A stretch of 64,000 nucleotides of DNA from Taeniopygia guttata (taxonomy: Eukaryota; Chordata; Aves; Passeriformes; Estrildidae): the NCBI RefSeq assembly GCF_048771995.1, contig NC_133026.1:122720501-122784500 (forward strand). The letters are read 5' to 3'. The notes beneath the pieces are model-generated. The model had not been told where the DNA came from and did no database searches. It was given only the letters and a program-made list of their open reading frames with translations. Within the stretch, counting starts at the first letter, position 1; the number at the start of each line of letters is the position of its first letter. This document shows, piece after piece, positions 59,843-64,000 of the stretch. Both the position numbers and the translations under genes were made by a program.

Positions 59843-61554
59843 TGATTGTTGCTGCAATCTAGCACCTCTGCATGAGGCAGACAGGTCATGACCTCAAAGG
59901 TGTGAACTTTTACAGTTGCTTTGGAAACAGCAGCAAAAGTGACTATTCCCCTTAGATGTTTATTTTACACTAGTGCAGGTATAATTTACATGTTTAAACA
60001 AATATACCTATGGGCACACATAGGTATACTTGCACCTATCTAAGTGTGTAACAGGAAGACAACCAAAAAATAATGTCCTTATTGCAAAAGATATAAGTAA
60101 CACATCAGCGAGCTGCTTAATGAACCCTAGAATTACTTGCTAGACTGCTCTGGTTACATTTAGCAACTCCTAAGTGATTATGAATAGAGCAGTTCACAAA
60201 TAAAATAAAAATAATATGTCCTTAGATTCATTAATAGTTGTACTATTGTTGTGAATATTTAATAGAAGGAGAAATAAATTCCTAAACATCTCAAAATCTG
60301 AAGTGCAATTAAGAGACATGGTACCCTTCCATAGGTCAGAGTAAATGTCGTTGTCTTCATGAAAACCTTTAGAAGGGTAGAAATGCATTGTTCCATAATT
60401 CCTGCCCTGTAGGGACAGCACAAGAGAGAAAAACTTAAATATAGCTTCAAAAGTCAGGGAGGAAAATTTAAAACACTTTAACCTTCTGGTGTTAATTGTG
60501 GGATTGTTCATAATATTTTTCTGGGCACACCACTTAAAACTGTTTTTCAACTGACTCATTGGAGAAAGCTTATTCATTAATCAGAGAATAATTCAGCATG
60601 AAAACATCTCTATTGAGCAGATTTATGCTGAAGCTGTGGCATGCCCTGAGGGAACTTTCAGTGGTTTCTTTCCCCAGGGCAGAGCCTGTAATGTTGGTGG
60701 ATCTGACAGCTCTGTAAAGTGCTATGTGTGGATAATATCCTCATGGTCATGAAAAGGAAAACATCTGAATTTCCGATTGATGGGAAAATGTGAATTGTTG
60801 GACTTCAGTAATATAGATACAAAGGGCTCCTGTTTCTTCTTCAATATCCAAATGAGCATAAGACGGAGAGTTCGTGAGTGGAGCACAATATACTTGTCCT
60901 GGAAAGGAAAGAAATAGAAGCCAGTACATGGTTTCTGCAGACTAAGTGAAAACGTGTAAACTTCACTATGAATTTATGAATCAAAGTGTACATTTCTTGG
61001 CCCATTATTTTACTGAAGTTGTAAAATCTTGTACTTCCCCTTTCCAAGATTACATGCAAAATACAGCTGATTCAAAATCTAGATTACTATTTCTTTTTGT
61101 AAAGGAATCTGGATAAAAATTAGGCAAATTAACTGGATATTCCGTTGAGTATAAACTGATATATTTATTATCAGCTGGAGATATTTTAGGGAACAAAGAG
61201 GATTTTAAAAACTAATTTTTCATTTGTATGTACATATTGTTATTTGTGTAACTAAAAGCCTAATCATGTTGCTAGCAATTCATTTGCTGGAACACAGGAT
61301 GTGTTGTACTCATACTGAACATGCATGATTTTGAAGTCTTCTGCTGGATTCCATAACTTCAAAATTTTATTGGTCTTGTGCCAATATTAAAAAAATGCCT
61401 TGAAATGCTCTTCTCCACTCCCCCATCTCTCTTACTTAAATCAGTAACAGATTTTCAGTTTTTTATGTCTAGAAAGCAAATGTTATGAAGTCTTCCCACA
61501 TTTACAATCTCATGTCATTTAAGACTGGAATCCCTTAAAAGAATTCTGCCTCTA
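59843..61554. other. Non-coding stretch, no gene recognised
   Basis: AT-rich. The minus frame at 60194-60577 (127 codons) is the longest but has no recognisable domain. The stretch ends with TGCCTCTA at 61547-61554, the left target-site copy of the solo LTR. Confidence 0.6.
61547..61554. repeat. Left target-site duplication of the solo LTR
   Basis: TGCCTCTA directly precedes the LTR and is matched exactly by the copy at its other side. Confidence 0.8.
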
Positions 61555-62228
61555 TTGGAGTTACCAATATTGGGAACAGACGTGCCCTGGCTTGTCTGGC
61601 CCCTGCTGCTGAACCAAATGGCAGCAACTGTGGTGTTTCACCCCAGAGACACCTTTGGCTAGCTGGATGTTGCAGCTGGGAGCATGAGGACAAGTCCAGG
61701 CAAGCTGGAGCTCACGTGGCGGTGGAATGGAGCTTCCATCGCAGAGGTTCTGCTCTTGGTCTCCCACTGCTGGAGAAGACTTTAAGGCTATGGTGAAGGA
61801 AAGGAGTCGGTTCTGATGGAGGGTTTAATCCAGAGTTTTATTCTGGCCCACAGGCCTCTGAGTGTAGCAGCAGCTCCAAGCAGAACTCTGATTCCTATCA
61901 CTGCTCCATCAGAACTGCCCTGACCGAGTGGTTCCCCTCTCTTTTACCTGGGAGAAGGGACAGGGGAAGGGACAGGGAGCCACCAACCAGGTACGGGAGA
62001 GGAGGTCTCAGGGGACAAAGGACATCTGGATGGCCCAATGCCCCCTGGGAGTGGAGGGCATCTTTTGAACCTGCCCAATCACTCAATGCACTTCTGCAAT
62101 GGCAAGAGTGACAGACAGTGCTGGCAGGGGTCAGGGTGGGGAAAGGAGGAGTGATTGACACACCTGGAAGGACAACTTCAGGGGAGAAACATGGAGTTCT
62201 GGGGAAACCATGAAATCACACTGCAACA
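61555..62228 (-). mobile_element. Solo LTR of an endogenous retrovirus (about 674 bp)
   Basis: A GC-richer block on the minus strand starts TGTTGCAGTGTGATTTC at 62228 and ends at about 61555. The flanks carry an identical 8-bp word, TGCCTCTA, at 61547-61554 and 62229-62236, consistent with a target-site duplication (a 6-bp core plus chance matches is also possible, so the ends are uncertain by about 2 bp). A polyadenylation signal AATAAA lies at 61842-61837 in GCCAGAATAAAACTCTGG, placing the R/U5 part to its 3' side. No internal retroviral genes or second LTR are present, so it is a solo LTR left by recombination between two LTRs. The sequence style resembles beta-like (ERVK) LTRs of songbirds. 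This family call is from memory. Intact flanking repeats suggest moderate or young age. Frames inside it are not genes. Confidence 0.8.
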
Positions 62229-62236
62229 TGCCTCTA
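62229..62236. repeat. Right target-site duplication of the solo LTR
   Basis: TGCCTCTA directly follows the LTR start (minus-strand sense) and matches 61547-61554 at all 8 positions. Confidence 0.8.
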
Positions 62237-64000
62237 CTAAATTGAAATGTTTATAATTGACTCAATATCTGAGCCAGGTAATTTGCTCCATGCTCACCAT
62301 TTTCCACATAACCAAGTTAATAAACCCAGAAAAAATAATGAAATATTGTACTTGCACATTTTTTTAGAAAGTTATAAAGTCAAGAATCCTAAATTACTTT
62401 AATTTTTGTAATTCAGGAAACCATTCTTCTTCATATTCTATCACACTTAACTGAGGAATACAAAACACTGGCCAGGCTTTCTTACAACAAAGAATTTCAT
62501 ACAGTGAAAAGCAAGTAGCATTTAAATTGCACTGTGGCTTTGAGAGAAGCATTTAGAAATTCGCATACTGCATCAACTTTTAAGACTTGGATAACCTTAT
62601 CTTAACATTTATTTCTATTAAGATTCTTAACTATTTATTCTCTCATTGACTCTGAAAATGGAAGCCCATGCTAACAGATTATTAAAATACTGTGACAGAG
62701 ATGCTGGAAACTTAAATTATGTATAGGGACTGGGAATAGAAAGATATTTTTCATAATTTACTGTTGTAAATTACATTGGTCCAAATTCTTAAAACAAAAT
62801 ATACAAATATTTGACAGTGCCCAAAAGCTACCTTAGTTAAAAGAAAGCTGTTCTTAGGGTAGGCTGCAATGCAATTATATTTTTCTGCTTCAAAAACTTG
62901 AACTGCTCTCTTAGTAACCTTTTTGTTGCTGTGCCACTAGACCGTAAAAAAAGAAAGATAGTTTTATATAGAAAGGTTCTTGCTCAACTTCTGAGACAAT
63001 AAAAAGGAGGTCATAGGTGATACTTCTCTTAATGTTGCCTTGTTTATGTCATGATGAATCAATTTTTTTGTAAAATTTCATATAAACTCACTGATTAAAA
63101 ACATCAAACCCACGCAGTTTAGGTTGCTTTCAATTGATTGTAATAAAATCCAGTCTTCTGCTTTCTCTAGGATTGTGCAGCTCTAACCTGAGCAAAACTT
63201 TTAAATACTTCTATCTTACAAAGTCTATTTCAGAGAACTCTATAAAGTGCACATTTGCTTAGTTCTTTTGATCTTCATTGCACAGATGGAAACAAACCCA
63301 GCTATGTATGTAGGAACATGTGCAAGCTGTTCTGCTGGAGAAGGTTTTGTGTGCCTTGGAGTCCTCAAGAGCCCTTTGTCCTGTTCTCAAGGAAACAGCT
63401 GTACTACCTGGCACAGCACTCTCACTGTACTTGAATTCACCAGTCTGGCTTTTTAGGAGAGCAAGAGAAAATACTGAATACTGATTGCTAAAGCAATGCT
63501 CTATTCTAGCTCTATTTCATTTCCAGGATAAGGGGACAATGGGGTATATATGAGATAGTTTCTTAACTGTTACAATAGCAAAAATGCCTTCTCTGTTGTG
63601 AAAATTTCAGCACTCTGATCTAAAAAATCAAATACATCAGAGTCTAAAATGCCTGCTTGTTTTTTTTAATTTTACGTGGAAATGGCTCTCTTTTTCTTTA
63701 ATAAAAATTGATACATGTTTGTAGCTCTTTTGCCCATAAATAAAAATTCTATAAGCTACAATAGGAGTTTTGATGACAATCATGGTTATATTTAGGCAGT
63801 TCTTAAATGTAATTTTTTAGCCTGCATATCCAGGACAATACAGATATTTTCAAACAATATCTGGATGACTGCCACATCCAGAGGAAATATACTATTATCT
63901 GTGATCTTGAGACATCACCCCATGAATTATTACTTATTTTTTCAGAAGCTGTTCCCTCATACTCAGATAAAATATAAATAAAAACTTTAATAAGGCCAAT
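62237..64000. other. Non-coding stretch to window end
   Basis: AT-rich. The plus frame at 63247-63456 is Cys-rich (69 codons: YVGTCASCSAGEGFVC) but matches no family I know. No repeat was recognised. Confidence 0.55.

Noticed and set aside
61561-62161. Two minus-strand frames of 68 and 87 codons
   Set aside because: They lie wholly inside the solo LTR, which has no coding role.
1-64000. tRNA, rRNA, CRISPR array, bacterial operon or mitochondrial insert
   Set aside because: No cloverleaf A/B boxes, ribosomal motifs, regularly spaced repeats, operon-like gene spacing or mitochondrial gene sequence were seen on either strand.

Overview
This window is vertebrate nuclear DNA, almost certainly from a bird. 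It is AT-rich, CpG-poor and non-coding, and it is dotted with CR1 LINEs, whose 3' ends carry the 8-bp tail unit ATTCTRTG typical of birds and other reptiles. A solo endogenous-retrovirus LTR near the right end resembles LTRs I associate with songbirds, so a passerine is likely but not proven. No complete host protein-coding gene, rRNA, tRNA or CRISPR array can be supported. The window looks like a gene desert or part of a very large intron.

Layout. Bases 1-16 kb are mostly unique sequence with a short CR1 tail (about 1.90-2.01 kb, + strand), one well-bounded candidate exon (3065-3221, + strand), an old decayed reverse-transcriptase fragment of the CR1/L2/L3 group (about 10.48-10.79 kb, +) and an isolated CpG-dense block (about 15.17-15.46 kb) that could be an orphan promoter. 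From 16 to 47 kb every recognised CR1 copy lies on the minus strand: 16.24-16.60, 23.51-23.58, 28.43-28.57, 34.89-34.97, a near-full-length element at 36.62-40.73 kb, an internal endonuclease scrap at 43.73-43.85 and a 2-kb internally deleted element at 44.74-46.75 kb. Beyond 50 kb the CR1 copies (50.99-51.74 and a composite at 59.05-59.84) are on the plus strand. A solo LTR sits at about 61.555-62.228 kb, reading on the minus strand.

The most informative object is the near-full-length CR1 at 36.6-40.7 kb. Most CR1 copies are short 3' stubs, but this one keeps a 5' leader, ORF1 with a coiled-coil-like start and an SGNH/GDSL esterase-like domain, and ORF2 with an APE-type endonuclease and a reverse transcriptase. 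It is dead: several frames are broken, and the second catalytic box of the reverse transcriptase (the FADD box) is deleted. I found no convincing novel multi-gene system. The best leads for second looks are the CpG-dense block, two candidate exons with strong splice signals, an unusually protein-like minus-strand frame at 20.5-20.8 kb, and the mosaic CR1 at 59 kb with a CR1 3' tail buried inside it.
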